From NCBI RefSeq assembly GCF_020829685.1, contig NZ_JAIVFR010000374.1:1-6542 (forward strand): a stretch of DNA of 6,542 nt. The letters run 5' to 3'. The notes under the pieces are model-generated. The model had not been told where the DNA came from. It searched no databases and saw only the letters and a list, made by a program, of their open reading frames with translations. This stretch comes from Nostoc sp. CHAB 5715. GTDB taxonomy: Bacteria; Cyanobacteriota; Cyanobacteriia; Cyanobacteriales; Nostocaceae. Each line of letters begins with the position of its first letter. Positions within the stretch are counted from its first letter, which is position 1. The position numbers and the translations under genes were made by a program. Of the stretch, positions 6,512 to 6,542 are shown piece by piece.

Positions 6512-6542
6512 GTCCAAGACTTGCAATCTCATGGACTCGTTT

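Overview
The window looks like chromosomal DNA from a filamentous cyanobacterium of the Nostoc/Tolypothrix/Calothrix kind (order Nostocales). This rests on exact HIP1 octamers (GCGATCGC) at 23, 1382, 2210, 3038, 3960 and 4455, a very long cytoplasmic poly-HAMP sensor protein, a Uma2-family gene, a small conserved hypothetical protein of cyanobacterial type, and repeat-rich spacers. No rRNA, tRNA, CRISPR array or intact transposase gene was seen.

Layout. Positions 1-3681 (minus strand) are the first 1227 codons of a gene that runs off the left edge. It is almost entirely a tandem array of 92-codon (276-bp) HAMP units, and its GAF, histidine kinase and any receiver domains would lie outside the window. 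The first 12 bases do not fit the repeat and are an exact inverted copy of bases 188-199, so they may be a contig-end artefact. Positions 3682-4405 are a gene-free spacer holding a roughly 137-bp MITE-like element with terminal inverted repeats (4021-4157) and a second cluster of perfect hairpins (4184-4262). Positions 4406-5065 (plus) encode a complete Uma2-family PD-(D/E)XK-type protein. Positions 5136-5261 hold a compound palindrome: two inverted copies of a two-hairpin module whose stems differ by compensated base pairs. A further hairpin and T-run follow at 5283-5325. Positions 5363-5803 (minus) encode a 146-residue conserved hypothetical protein. From 5804 to the right edge there is no convincing gene. 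That stretch holds one dispersed repeat apparently split by another (5887-5963), a 21-bp tandem repeat nested in an 84-bp higher-order repeat (6041-6271), and fragments of dispersed-repeat sequence (6380-6542).

The three genes show no operon organisation: two point left, one points right, and repeat-filled spacers separate them. The best candidates for something undescribed are the covarying double-hairpin palindrome at 5136-5261 and the 21-bp ladder at 6041-6271. The HAMP array shows a superimposed three-unit (828-bp) periodicity that points to expansion by block duplication.
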